Counted from the first letter of the stretch, positions 7,701 through 15,066 are shown. The stretch: 22,177 nucleotides of DNA from an uncultured Eggerthellaceae bacterium (GCA_910588095.1 CAJUQH010000024.1:1-22177), one strand, 5' to 3'. Numbers and translations: made by a program. The notes: generated from the sequence alone by a model not told the origin.

Positions 7701-8180
7701 ATGAGACGCAAAGACCGTGAGATGGATGCTGGCTTCGCCATGGGCGTGCTTGCACGCTGCGAGTTCGCGACGCTGGCCATGACGCTGCCAGACGGCAAAC
7801 CTTACTGCATCCCCATATCGCCTGCCTTGGTAGGCGGAGCCGTGGTGTTCCACTGCGCACGTCACGGCCTGAAGGCCGATGCCATGCGTGCGAACCCCAG
7901 CGTGTGCCTGTCGGCGGCCTGCGACGTCTCGCCAGTCCCCGAGGAGTTCACCACCGAATACGCAAGCGCCGTCGCCTTCGGCACCGCTGCCGAGGTAACC
8001 GATGCCGCCGAGAAGGTGACGGCTCTACGTGCCATATGCGAGCGCTACGCAGCCTCGAACATGCGGGGATTCGATGACGCCATCGAGCGCAGTCTGCACC
8101 GCACGGCCATCTGGCGCATAGGCATCGACGAGCTGACGGGCAAGCGCAAGAAGGTGACGAAGGGAGAGGGCGATGAGTGA
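7701..8180 (+). CDS. Nim-like flavoprotein of the PNP-oxidase-like split-barrel family
   Basis: A 159-residue protein beginning MRRKDREM and continuing with a short split-barrel FMN-binding fold (LARCEFATLAM, then PYCIPISPALVGGAVVFHCARHGLKADAMRANPSVCL). This layout matches the 5-nitroimidazole-reductase (Nim)/pyridoxamine-5'-phosphate-oxidase-related family. Members bind FMN and reduce small molecules; in Bacteroides Nim proteins are linked to metronidazole tolerance, but most chromosomal homologues have unknown substrates. AGGAG sits 10 bases before the ATG and a TAGAAT -10-like hexamer lies at 7663-7668. The last 8 bases overlap the start of the kinase gene, so the two are translated together. 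Substrate not assignable. Confidence 0.8.
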   Translation: MRRKDREMDAGFAMGVLARCEFATLAMTLPDGKPYCIPISPALVGGAVVFHCARHGLKADAMRANPSVCLSAACDVSPVPEEFTTEYASAVAFGTAAEVTDAAEKVTALRAICERYAASNMRGFDDAIERSLHRTAIWRIGIDELTGKRKKVTKGEGDE

Positions 8181-9129
8181 GCAGGCGGAGAGGCCGTCGC
8201 ACGACGCGCGCCAGGCGCCCAGGCGCGTTGGCGCTGGATGCGCTGCCGAACCCCAGGCCGACCGGCCTTCCATCCTGCTGGTCAACGACATGGCCGGCTA
8301 TGGGAAGGTGGCGCTGTCGGTGATGATCCCCCTGCTCAGCGCGCTTCGGCTGAACGTGTACAACCTGCCCACCGCGTTGGTCTCGAACACGCTGGACTAC
8401 GGCAAGTTCGACATCTTGGATACGACGGACTACATGCGCAGCACGCTGGGGATTTGGGACGAGCTGGGCTTCACGTTCGACGCGGTGGCCACAGGCTTCC
8501 TCGTGTCCGAGGAGCAGAGCCTGCTGGTGTCGGACTACTGCCACGCTTGCAAGGAGAATGGGGTTCCGGTGTTCGTCGACCCCATCATGGGCGATGAAGG
8601 CGTGCTATACAACGGCGTCACCGAGGCCAGCGTTCAGCACATGCGCAACATGTGCTCGGTGGCGGACGTCATCATGCCCAACGTCACCGAAGCGCAGTAC
8701 CTCACCGGCATGCACGTGGGAAAGAGGATGCTTCGAGAAGAAGAGCTGCTGGGCATAGCCCAGGCGCTTCACGACATGGGGGCGAAGTCGGTGGTCGTGA
8801 CCAGCGCGATGGTGGAAGGGGCAGCCATGGAGGCAGGAGAAGGCGAAGGTGCCGCGCGCCATGTGACGGTGGTGTCGCAGCGCTGTCGAGCCGACGGGGG
8901 CGCCTGCATGACGCTGCTGCCCTACGAGGAGATTCCCGTGCGCCTGCCCGGGACGGGCGACATCTTCTCTAGCGTGCTGATAGGGCGCTACCTGAACGGC
9001 CGCACGCTCACGGAAAGCGTGCAGGATGCCATGGACGCCGTCGTGGACATGCTGCAGATCTGCAAGGACAATGACGACAAGTACAAAGGCGTTCCCATCG
9101 AGCAGTACCTGGACCGCGTGGCGCTGTGA
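8173..9129 (+). CDS. Pyridoxal/pyridoxamine kinase-like protein (ribokinase fold)
   Basis: A 318-residue PfkB/ribokinase-fold kinase closest in layout to PdxY/PdxK. LLVNDMAGYGKVALSV (36-50) is the substrate-binding start of the fold. VDPIMGDEG (136-143), PNVTEAQYLTG (169-179) and the ATP/anion-hole motif PGTGDIFSSVLIG (259-271) with catalytic Asp263 are all present. PdxK-type enzymes phosphorylate pyridoxal, pyridoxine or pyridoxamine with ATP. The first 30 residues form a non-conserved hydrophilic extension. The ATG at 8173 overlaps the preceding flavoprotein gene by 8 bp with GGGAGAGGG upstream. Substrate identity within the B6 group, or a related alcohol such as HMP, is inferred only. Confidence 0.85.
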   Translation: MSEQAERPSHDARQAPRRVGAGCAAEPQADRPSILLVNDMAGYGKVALSVMIPLLSALRLNVYNLPTALVSNTLDYGKFDILDTTDYMRSTLGIWDELGFTFDAVATGFLVSEEQSLLVSDYCHACKENGVPVFVDPIMGDEGVLYNGVTEASVQHMRNMCSVADVIMPNVTEAQYLTGMHVGKRMLREEELLGIAQALHDMGAKSVVVTSAMVEGAAMEAGEGEGAARHVTVVSQRCRADGGACMTLLPYEEIPVRLPGTGDIFSSVLIGRYLNGRTLTESVQDAMDAVVDMLQICKDNDDKYKGVPIEQYLDRVAL

Positions 9130-9152
9130 TGTGAGTCACGATGACGCAGCAC

Positions 9153-9180
9153 GATGACGCAGGACGGGGATAACGTCATC
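9153..9180 (+). repeat. REP1 copy, left member of pair A
   Basis: Full 28-bp REP1: arms GATGACG and CGTCATC around CAGGACGGGGATAA. It is preceded at 9140-9152 by a tandem partial unit (GATGACGCAGCAC). It lies 23 bp after the kinase stop codon. Confidence 0.9.
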
Positions 9181-9327
9181 AAAGGATAGGACGATCGTCT
9201 CGTTCGGATCGATCGCTGACTGTGTGCCGCAGGACGAGAACAGTGTCACCGAAGAGCCTCGCATCAGCCAAAGAAGAATGACGAAAGCCGATATGAACCA
9301 CCGCGATTGATGGCCTTAGGCAAATCT

Positions 9328-9355
9328 GGTGACATTATCCCCGTCCTGTGTCATG
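9328..9355 (-). repeat. REP1 copy, right member of pair A
   Basis: Reverse complement of REP1 with changes at the tips (GGTGACATTATCCCCG...TGTGTCATG). A partial second unit, CTGTGTCATCC, follows. Confidence 0.85.
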
Positions 9356-9542
9356 CTGTGTCATCCTCGATGCGCCTCCTTCCGCTGCGCTCTCGGCTCT
9401 CGGCTGGCGCCATCTGGAGGGGATTGCGCAATTTCGTTCAAGATTCGTCCGCTCGGCGGGTGTATGGTGACCCCGAGGAGAAAGGAGCCGGACGGGGCTC
9501 GGTGGGCTCGACAGCCTCGGATGTCCCGTCATCTTGGATGCG

Positions 9543-10349
9543 ATGAGCGAGAAGGAACCTGCAGGCCAAGCGGCCCACTGCACTATAACCCCGATTCCCC
9601 AAATCGGCGGCGAGCGGCGAACGTATCGGGGACTCGCGCAGCCTTTCGCGGCGCACTCCCATCGGCATTACGTCATCGGCCGCGTCGAAGAGGGCGAAAG
9701 GGAGCTCGACCTCAACGGGAGTCGCGTGCGCATCGCCCCGGGCGACCTCATCGCGTTCAACCCCGGCGACATGCATGGATGCCATCAGGCAGACGACGCG
9801 CTGTTCGCCTACGACAGCGTGACCATAGCGGCCGAGGTGCTGGACGGCGCGAGGCTGCGATTCCCGAGAAGAGACGACGGCGAGGCCCTGCGCGCCTTCG
9901 ATGCCCTTCTGCGCTCCATCGAAGGCGGAGGCAGCGCTGAGATGCTCGAGAAGGCGCTTTTCCTTGCGAGCTGCCTTGATGCCGGCGGGGAACCCTCGGC
10001 GGTTCCGGCCGCTCACGAGGCGTCTGCGCTGCGTGCGTTCGCTCACCTGTGCGGCCATCTGGCCGAGCCCCACGCCATCGCCGAGCTGGCCGCCGCGGAG
10101 GGCATTTCCGAGTATGCGCTCATTCGCGCCTACCGCAGGCGGTTCGCCATCACCCCGCTGCAGCACCTCATGTCGCTTCGTGTCGAGTGCGCCTGCGGGC
10201 TGCTTTCCGAAGGCGCTGCGCCCGCCGACGTCGCCGCCGAGGCGGGGTTCGCCGACCAGGCGCATCTCACGCGCGTATTCAAGCAGCGCATAGGGACGAC
10301 GCCTGCCGCATACAGAAGGATGACGGCGAAAGAAGGCATCCAGGCATGA
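9543..10349 (+). CDS. AraC-family transcriptional regulator
   Basis: A 268-residue regulator. The N-terminal cupin-like sensing domain (about 30-105) shows the AraC-binding pattern H-S-H-R-H-Y (38-43), then a GERELDLNG strand and PGDLIAFNPGDMHGC (66-80). The C-terminal domain (about 172-258) has two helix-turn-helix motifs: IAELAAAEGISEYALIRAYRR-type and ADVAAEAGFADQAHLTRVFK-type, ending with the canonical TTPAAYRR. The ATG at 9543 is preferred over an in-frame TTG at 9534; neither has a strong ribosome site. Its last codon overlaps the EamA start (ATGA), so it most likely controls that exporter. The ligand is unknown. Confidence 0.88.
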   Translation: MSEKEPAGQAAHCTITPIPQIGGERRTYRGLAQPFAAHSHRHYVIGRVEEGERELDLNGSRVRIAPGDLIAFNPGDMHGCHQADDALFAYDSVTIAAEVLDGARLRFPRRDDGEALRAFDALLRSIEGGGSAEMLEKALFLASCLDAGGEPSAVPAAHEASALRAFAHLCGHLAEPHAIAELAAAEGISEYALIRAYRRRFAITPLQHLMSLRVECACGLLSEGAAPADVAAEAGFADQAHLTRVFKQRIGTTPAAYRRMTAKEGIQA

Positions 10350-11236
10350 AGTACCATCTCGTAGCCCTCTTCACCGTATTCGTCTGGGGAACGACGTTCG
10401 TGTCCACGAAGGTGCTCCTCGCAAGCCTCTCGCCGCTTTGGATCCTCTTGCTCCGCTTCGCGATCGGGTTCGTCGTGCTCTGCGTCCTGCGGCCCCGCAT
10501 CCTCCGGTTGCGCGAACGAAGGCACGAGCTGCTGTTCGCGGCAGCGGGTGCGACCGGCATAGCCGCGTACTACCTGCTTGAGAACGTGGCGCTGGTGTTC
10601 ACGACGGCTACCGCGGTAGGGGTCATCGTCGCCGCTTCTCCGCTGTTCACGGCCGTCATCTCGGCGCTTCTCGGCGACCGCTCCTTCCTGAGCGTCAGGT
10701 TCTTCGCGGGTTTCGCGTTGGCGATGGGAGGTTTGGTCGTGGTCGGCTTCGGGGCCGGGTCGGATGACGCGGCCGCAGCGTTTGGGGCCGACGCATTCTT
10801 CGGGAACCTTCTCGCGCTTCTTGCCGCACTCGTCTGGGCCGTCTATTCCGTCCTCGTCCAGAGAATCGCTTCCCTCGGATACGAGACGATCGCATCGACC
10901 AAGAGGACCTTCCTGTGGGGGCTCGCCTTCATCGTGCCGGCTACTGCGCTGTTCGGAGGCGGCCTTGCGTCGCCTGCGATCCTCTTCCAATGGGGCAATG
11001 CGCTGAACTTGCTGTTTTTGGGGGTCGTTGCCTCGGCGGCATGCTTTGTGACATGGGGCATCTCGGTCAAGCATCTTGGCCCGACGGTTTCCACCACCTA
11101 CATCTACCTGGTTCCCGCCATCACGGCCACGGCGTCGATACTGCTTCTCGGGGAGCCGTTGAATGCCCCAATTGTGGCAGGCGTCCTCATGACCGTTGCC
11201 GGGTTGCTGCTGTCCCAGAGGCGAGAGCAAGAGTGA
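10346..11236 (+). CDS. EamA/DMT-superfamily transporter (RhaT/YdcZ-type exporter)
   Basis: A 296-residue membrane protein with ten predicted helices in two five-helix EamA repeats. The first begins FTVFVWGTTFVSTKVLL and has the typical LLRFAIGFVVL; the second begins NLLALLAALVWAVYSVLVQR and ends PAITATASILLLGE then an AGVLMTVAGLLL helix. EamA proteins export amino acids or metabolites. Translation is coupled to the AraC gene through the ATGA overlap at 10346-10349, so the much longer upstream frame is not used. The TGA stop (11234-11236) lies inside the REP2 hairpin (GTGAGTCATG), meaning the repeat supplies the stop codon. Confidence 0.88.
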   Translation: MKYHLVALFTVFVWGTTFVSTKVLLASLSPLWILLLRFAIGFVVLCVLRPRILRLRERRHELLFAAAGATGIAAYYLLENVALVFTTATAVGVIVAASPLFTAVISALLGDRSFLSVRFFAGFALAMGGLVVVGFGAGSDDAAAAFGADAFFGNLLALLAALVWAVYSVLVQRIASLGYETIASTKRTFLWGLAFIVPATALFGGGLASPAILFQWGNALNLLFLGVVASAACFVTWGISVKHLGPTVSTTYIYLVPAITATASILLLGEPLNAPIVAGVLMTVAGLLLSQRREQE

Positions 11237-11263
11237 GTCATGGGGACGGTTCTCATGACTCAC
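11233..11263 (+). repeat. REP2 hairpin, copy a
   Basis: A perfect 10-bp stem GTGAGTCATG / CATGACTCAC (11233-11242 and 11254-11263) closes the 11-base loop GGGACGGTTCT. The same loop occurs at 21311-21321 and 21917-21927, in the same orientation. Another CATGACTCAC-like half follows. Confidence 0.85.
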
Positions 11264-11280
11264 ATGACTCACACGCAGGG

Positions 11281-11365
11281 GATGACGCAGGACGGGGATA
11301 ACGTCATCAAGAATGATGACGTTATCCCCGTCCTGCGTCATCCTGCTGCGTCATCCTGCGTCATC
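11281..11365. repeat. REPIN B: perfect inverted pair of REP1 with 6-bp spacer
   Basis: REP1 at 11281-11308 (+) and its exact reverse complement at 11315-11342 are separated by AAGAAT, so the region can form a 28-bp hairpin. Two additional half units (CTGCTGCGTCATC and CTGCGTCATC) extend to 11365. This is the tight doublet form expected of a REPIN mobilised by a RAYT protein. Confidence 0.9.
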
Positions 11366-11444
11366 TTCTCGATTGAGCTGCTCGCGCGATGAGCTGGGTG
11401 GGCACCTTGCCGAATGGCAAGGTGCAAGGATTCTGCTTTCCCAT
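11361..11444 (-). CDS. Possible 27-residue small protein ending in REP1 sequence
   Basis: The frame MGKQNPCTLPFGKVPTQLIA..., 27 residues, starts at the ATG at 11444 with GAGGAGA four bases upstream and a promoter-like pair further upstream. Its TGA stop (11363-11361) lies in the terminal half unit of REPIN B. A 10-bp hairpin (GCACCTTGCC with GGCAAGGTGC, 11402-11425) lies inside the coding part. No family is recognised. It may be a genuine small protein, or the truncated front of a longer gene cut by the repeat insertion. Confidence 0.4.
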   Translation of the reverse strand: MGKQNPCTLPFGKVPTQLIARAAQSRR

Positions 11445-11476
11445 AGCGTCTCCTCGAGCTCTGCTGTTCCCTAAAG

Positions 11477-11504
11477 CTTTTATTGTCGTTTACTGTTTTG
11501 TCAA
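11477..11504 (-). promoter_or_regulatory. Candidate promoter for the small ORF
   Basis: On the minus strand: TTGACA (11504-11499), 16-bp spacer, TAAAAG (11482-11477). The -35 is perfect, the -10 is weak. It points away from the radical SAM gene toward REPIN B, about 30 bp before the small ORF start. Confidence 0.5.
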
Positions 11505-11582
11505 GAAGGGAGCAGGGCAAGGAGCCATCATCGCATCCCGGACACCGGCTTTTCTGGGGAACCCATCGCGGCTTGGAGCCCC

Positions 11583-12515
11583 CTACAAGTGCCGAAGGTT
11601 GGTGCGGTAGTTCCGCAGGCGCTCCTCGCCGATATCGGTGATGATGCTGTCGAGAGCCGTTAGGATCTGCTCCCGCTGCTCAGGCAAGCGGCCCTGCAGC
11701 ATCACCGGGTTGGAGGCGCCCAGCATGGCGAATTCGGTCGGGATGGCAAGGGCGCCCACCAGCTCCTTTACTTCCTCGTACTTCTCCACCTCGGCCGCTT
11801 CCTGCCAGTTGCCGGCAGCGATTTCCCGGTACAACTCGGAGCTCTCGTATACCGTGAGCATGTTGGCACCGATAAGCCACGGGTGCGTGCGGTTCACCAC
11901 GGCGGCCGTGCGCCGGGCGCCCTCAAGGCCGCGCCCCTTCCCCGCAATGCCCACCAGGTAGAAAAAGGCGTAGGAGATGCCGGCCGCATCGAGCCGGGCG
12001 CACTGCTCAACGATGTCGCGGGCCGCGTAGCCCTTGTTCATGAACGCGAGCGCGTCGTCATCTCCCGTCTCGATTCCCAGGGTGAGGCCGTCGTAGCCGG
12101 CCGCCGCCAGGTCGGCCAGCTCCGTGTCGGTCTTGTGCATCACATCGGTTATGCGAGAGAAGCACCCGATGCTTCGGCATTCCGGGAAGTGCTCGTGCAC
12201 CAGACTGGCTATCTCAAGCAGCCCCTTCGCTTTGAGCCCGAAGGGGTTCGCGCCCGCCAGGAAGACGCGCTCGCAGCTTGCCTGTCGCGTTTCGAAGAGC
12301 CGCTCCTCGGCCTTGCGCAGCGGGTCATGGTACCAGGTCTGCGCTTCCAGCAGGTCGGCCTCGATGTGCTCGATCGGGGACGGCCTGAACTTGAATGGCA
12401 AGTCGGCATAAAGCGTGCAGAACTTGCAGGCGTGATGGGTGCATCCCGCCGTGGCTTCGATGATGAGCGAATCAGCCTCGTAGGGCGGCCGCCAAATGGT
12501 TCCCGTGTAGTGCAT
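11583..12515 (-). CDS. Radical SAM protein
   Basis: A 310-residue radical SAM enzyme. The cluster motif is CTHHACKFC (Cys25, Cys30, Cys33), giving CX4CX2C rather than the textbook CX3CX2C; the extra residue is known in the COG1032-like subgroup with a GCSHNxCxFC pattern. The GIETGDDDAL segment (about 150-158) fits the SAM-binding GxIxGxxE region. The reaction is unknown: no accessory iron-sulfur cysteines or B12-binding domain are visible. The ATG at 12515 has GGAAAGGAAG upstream. It is divergent from the HxlR regulator (119-bp gap), which may control it. Confidence 0.82.
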   Translation of the reverse strand: MHYTGTIWRPPYEADSLIIEATAGCTHHACKFCTLYADLPFKFRPSPIEHIEADLLEAQTWYHDPLRKAEERLFETRQASCERVFLAGANPFGLKAKGLLEIASLVHEHFPECRSIGCFSRITDVMHKTDTELADLAAAGYDGLTLGIETGDDDALAFMNKGYAARDIVEQCARLDAAGISYAFFYLVGIAGKGRGLEGARRTAAVVNRTHPWLIGANMLTVYESSELYREIAAGNWQEAAEVEKYEEVKELVGALAIPTEFAMLGASNPVMLQGRLPEQREQILTALDSIITDIGEERLRNYRTNLRHL

Positions 12516-12564
12516 GGCTCGCTTCCTTTCCTTTCGGCTGCTTGCCGGCAGCCCCGGTGCGTGC

Positions 12565-12573
12565 TGCTATAGT
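12565..12573 (+). promoter_or_regulatory. Extended -10 promoter of the HxlR gene
   Basis: TGCTATAGT (TGn plus TATAGT, -10 at 12568-12573) without a good -35. Just upstream is a GGCTGC/GCAGCC hairpin (12536-12553). The gap 12516-12634 is the shared control region of the divergent pair. Confidence 0.45.
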
Positions 12574-12634
12574 GGGAGAAGAACTACGAGCCGTGAAGTA
12601 CTGTCTTTTTCTGGAGCAAAAGAAGGAGGAGCCC

Positions 12635-12967
12635 ATGGCACAAAGGCGCGGTGAGGAGGTCGAGCGTTGCCGGTCGGTCTCGACCATCCAGCGCATGATC
12701 GGCGGAAAATGGAAGATAGAGATCCTCTTCTACATCGCCTTGAAGGACGTGCGGCACTTCGGCCAGCTGCGCCGCTGCATCGGCAACATCTCCGAATCGA
12801 CGCTCTCCAAGCAGCTCAAAGAGCTCTTGGAGGACGGCTTCCTGACGCGCACGGACTTCGGCGAGGTGCCCCCGCGCGTCGAGTACGCTCTCACGCCCCA
12901 AGGCAAAAGCTTCGTGCCGATCCTTCTGGCTATGAAGCACTGGGGAGAAGCCGAGCTGGGGCTGTAG
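12635..12967 (+). CDS. HxlR-family winged-helix transcriptional regulator
   Basis: A 110-residue single-domain regulator. The sequence RCRSVSTIQRMIGGKWKIEILFYI, split here as RCRSVSTIQRMIG and GKWKIEILFYI, is the conserved cysteine-plus-GKWK start of HxlR proteins. It is followed by the winged helix (RHFGQLRRCIGNISESTLSKQ and the wing EVPPRVEYALTPQG). HxlR members often respond to reactive electrophiles or oxidants through the N-terminal cysteine (here about residue 12). AGAAGGAGGA lies four bases before the ATG at 12635; the upstream open frame is not needed. It probably regulates itself and the divergent radical SAM gene. Confidence 0.9.
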   Translation: MAQRRGEEVERCRSVSTIQRMIGGKWKIEILFYIALKDVRHFGQLRRCIGNISESTLSKQLKELLEDGFLTRTDFGEVPPRVEYALTPQGKSFVPILLAMKHWGEAELGL

Positions 12968-13006
12968 GCGAGGCAGGGCTGAACCTAGCTTCGCCGTAGC
13001 ACCAAA

Positions 13007-13039
13007 GCAGGGCACAGGGAACCGTTCCCTGCGCCCTGC
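13007..13039. terminator. Intergenic hairpin between convergent genes
   Basis: GCAGGGCACAGGGAAC (13007-13022) pairs with GTTCCCTGCGCCCTGC (13024-13039) except for one A-C mismatch. It lies between the convergent HxlR and cysK genes, where a bidirectional terminator is expected, but there is no T-run. A second small hairpin (GCGCT/AGCGC) follows at about 13055-13070. The ACCGTTCCC core resembles REP2, so it could also be a repeat. Confidence 0.45.
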
Positions 13040-13074
13040 CCCTGTTCTGCATCTGCGCTGGCGGGAGCGCCGGC

Positions 13075-14007
13075 TTAGCCCCGGTCGAACATGGCGGTGG
13101 TGAGGTAGCGCTCGCCCGTATCGGGCAAGATGGCGACGATGAGCTTCCCCGCGTTCTCGGGGCGCTTCGCCAGCTTGGCAGCTGCCGCCACGGCGGCGCC
13201 GGACGAGATGCCGACCAGCAGGCCGTCGCGCGCCGCGAGCTCGCGCCCGGCCGCGAACGCTTCCTCGTTCTCGATAGCCATCACCTCGTCGTAGACGTCG
13301 GTGCTCAGGATGTCCGGCACGAACCCGGCACCGATTCCCTGGATCTTGTGCGCGCCGGAGCGCCCCTGCGAGAGCACCGGGGAATCCGCCGGCTCGACCG
13401 CGACCACCTTGATGGCGGGGTCCTGCTCCTTGAGGTACCCGCCTGCGCCGGTGATGGTGCCTCCCGTGCCCACGCCGGCGACGAGGATGTCGACCTTCCC
13501 GTCGGTGTCGCGCCAGATCTCCGGGCCGGTCGTCTTCCTGTGGATGGCGGGGTTCGCCGGGTTGGTGAACTGCGAGGGGATGAGCGAGTTGGGAATCTGC
13601 GCGTGCAGCTCCTCTGCCTTCTCGATGGCCCCCTTCATGCCCTTGGCGCCTTCGGTCAGCACCAGCTCGGCGCCGTAGGCCCTCATCAGGTTGCGGCGCT
13701 CGACGGACATGGTGTCGGGCATCGTGATGATGATCCGGTTCCCGCGGGCCGCGGCGATGGCCGCGAGCGCTATGCCGGTGTTGCCCGAGGTGGGCTCGAT
13801 GATGACGGTCTCGTCGTCGAGCGCGCCGCGCGCAGCCGCGTCCTCGATCATGGCCTTGGCCACGCGGTCCTTCACCGACCCGGCGGGGTTGAAGTACTCC
13901 ACCTTGCCGAGGATCGTGGCGTCGAGGCCGTTGTCCTCCTCGAAGTTCGTGAGCTCCACGAGCGGCGTATGGCCGACCCGCTCGAATACGTTGCTATGCA
14001 CGTTCAT
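13075..14007 (-). CDS. cysK: Cysteine synthase (O-acetylserine sulfhydrylase)
   Basis: A 310-residue PLP enzyme that makes L-cysteine from O-acetylserine and sulfide in the cytoplasm. The PLP lysine is in NPAGSVKDR (Lys46). The substrate loop TSGNTG is at 73-78, and the phosphate-binding glycine-rich loop GTGGT follows around residue 180. Length and motif order match CysK closely. The start at 14007 has GAGAGGA six bases upstream. It follows the MOSC gene after 29 bp on the same strand, so the two are probably one transcript. An Rrf2 regulator lies upstream; in Firmicutes the Rrf2 protein CymR controls cysteine synthesis, so this could be regulated the same way (inference). Confidence 0.94.
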   Translation of the reverse strand: MNVHSNVFERVGHTPLVELTNFEEDNGLDATILGKVEYFNPAGSVKDRVAKAMIEDAAARGALDDETVIIEPTSGNTGIALAAIAAARGNRIIITMPDTMSVERRNLMRAYGAELVLTEGAKGMKGAIEKAEELHAQIPNSLIPSQFTNPANPAIHRKTTGPEIWRDTDGKVDILVAGVGTGGTITGAGGYLKEQDPAIKVVAVEPADSPVLSQGRSGAHKIQGIGAGFVPDILSTDVYDEVMAIENEEAFAAGRELAARDGLLVGISSGAAVAAAAKLAKRPENAGKLIVAILPDTGERYLTTAMFDRG

Positions 14008-14036
14008 CTTGGTTCCTCTCGGTCGTGTCGGTTAGG

Positions 14037-14483
14037 TTAGCCTGCTTGGGGCCTCAGCTCAAGGCCGATCTCGTCGCCTGAGCGGATGGTGCCGCCTTGG
14101 AGCACTTTGCAGAAGACGCCCTCTCGCGGCATGATGCAGTCGCCCATCTTGTGGTAGATGGCGCAGCGGGCATGGCATTCCTTGCCGATCTGGGTGAGCT
14201 CGAGCACCACGTTGCCCGAGCGGAATCGCGTGCCAACCGGCAGGCTCTTCAGGTCGAAGCCCTCGACGATGATGTTCTCGCCGAACGAGCCATTGGACAC
14301 GTCAGCGCCGCGGGCCTTGAAGTCCTCTATCGTCTCGTAGGGAAGCAGGCTCACTTGGCGATGCCAATCGCCCGCATGCGCATCGTCCTTGATGCCCCAA
14401 CCGGCACTGAACTCAACGGAATCGACCTCGGATTTCTGGATGCCCTTGACGCTGCTGGTGCAAACGGCTTTGACTGTGCCCAT
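14037..14483 (-). CDS. MOSC-domain protein
   Basis: A 148-residue protein that is a single MOSC domain (first defined in the C-terminal part of molybdenum-cofactor sulfurases). Key signs are DDAHAGDWHRQVSLL (33-47), GSFGENIIVEGFDL (65-78) and the cysteine-rich end GKECHARCAIYHKMGDCIMPREG split over 101-122, with Cys103, Cys107, Cys116 and Cys125. Small MOSC proteins carry sulfur or bind molybdenum cofactor, and in anaerobes they often sit near molybdenum-cofactor genes. Here the partner is cysK, which favours sulfur handling. The ATG at 14483 has GAAGGAG upstream. Confidence 0.88.
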   Translation of the reverse strand: MGTVKAVCTSSVKGIQKSEVDSVEFSAGWGIKDDAHAGDWHRQVSLLPYETIEDFKARGADVSNGSFGENIIVEGFDLKSLPVGTRFRSGNVVLELTQIGKECHARCAIYHKMGDCIMPREGVFCKVLQGGTIRSGDEIGLELRPQAG

Positions 14484-14574
14484 GTTGCACGCTCCTTCGC
14501 TTGAGAGTCGATATGCCGTGCGCTACTTCGGCATACCCGGTGCAACAACAGGTACGAACCCGCAGCCGTTGCAC
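14484..14574 (-). promoter_or_regulatory. Structured leader of the MOSC-cysK transcript
   Basis: On the minus strand the 7-base GTTGCAC at 14546-14540 can pair with GTGCAAC at 14574-14568 or with GTGCAAC at 14490-14484, the latter touching the ATG. A 7-bp hairpin TATGCCG/CGGCATA lies between (14512-14535). The two pairings exclude each other, so this is a candidate translational switch. I do not recognise a known riboswitch class. Confidence 0.4.
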
Positions 14575-14608
14575 GACGACGAGCGGGCGAAGATGTCAGC
14601 GCAAGTGG

Positions 14609-14614
14609 ATTATA
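14609..14614 (-). promoter_or_regulatory. -10 element for the MOSC-cysK transcript
   Basis: A perfect TATAAT on the minus strand between the Rrf2 stop and the MOSC start. No convincing -35 hexamer is seen at the proper distance, which suggests activator dependence or a weak promoter. It would give a leader of about 120 nt. Confidence 0.45.
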
Positions 14615-14661
14615 CTCAATCGAGGCGAAATGGTCCGCGGGAATTTTCGCGAGCCATCCCA

Positions 14662-15066
14662 TCAGCGCTCCTGGGCGATGTCGGCAAGGGTCTGCCCCTC
14701 GAGGTAGCCGCGCATGGCCCCTTGCAGGCCGTCCCATACCCGCCGCGAAGCGCAGTCGCCGGCCCGCTCGCATGCGTCGGCGTCGATCGTGCAGGTGAGC
14801 AGCGCGAGGCCGTCCTCGGATGCGCCCACGATGTCGGCGAGCGTGATCGCCTGGGCATCGCGGGCAAGCCGGTAGCCCCCGGACGCGCCCCGCGCCACGT
14901 CGAGCAGGCCCGCTGCGACGAGGGGCGCCACCACCTGCTCGAGATACTTCTTCGAGACGCCCTGGCGGTCGGCTGCGTCCTTCAGCGCTACCCGGCCGCT
15001 GCCCTGATTCTGGGCGATGTCTATCATCAACCGCATGCCGTAGCGCGTCTTCGTCGATATCCTCAT
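14662..15066 (-). CDS. Rrf2-family regulator, IscR-like
   Basis: A 134-residue winged-helix regulator. The N-terminus MRISTKTRYGMRLMIDIA and the recognition helix VSKKYLEQVVAPL are typical of Rrf2 proteins, followed by the wing GASGGYRLAR. Three cysteines, Cys92, Cys99 and Cys105 (CX6CX5C), lie where IscR holds its [2Fe-2S] cluster (CX5CX5C in E. coli). CymR-type members lack them, so an iron-sulfur sensor is the better reading. It diverges from iscS-iscU, which it most likely represses when clusters are plentiful, and it precedes MOSC-cysK on its own strand. Confidence 0.9.
   Translation of the reverse strand: MRISTKTRYGMRLMIDIAQNQGSGRVALKDAADRQGVSKKYLEQVVAPLVAAGLLDVARGASGGYRLARDAQAITLADIVGASEDGLALLTCTIDADACERAGDCASRRVWDGLQGAMRGYLEGQTLADIAQER

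Larger units (their letters stand above)
9153..9355. mobile_element. REP1-bounded mini-element A (no gene inside)
   Basis: Two REP1 copies in inverted orientation enclose 147 bp (9181-9327) in which I see no gene. The right REP1 has the GACATTATCC variant that is otherwise found only at the 5' end of the RAYT element (17764) and at 21957, so A may be an internally deleted or replaced derivative of that element rather than a symmetrical REPIN. Between 9356 and 9542 there is a hairpin (GACGGG 9491-9496 with CCCGTC 9525-9530, enclosing GGCT-CGAC-AGCC) and no gene. Confidence 0.6.

Noticed and set aside
10049..10345. Long upstream extension of the EamA frame
   Set aside because: It lies entirely within the AraC gene in another frame; the ATGA overlap start is typical.
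9140..11365. Tandem GATGACGCAG units as a CRISPR or tandem-repeat array
   Set aside because: The units are REP1 halves without regular spacers, and full copies occur as inverted pairs.
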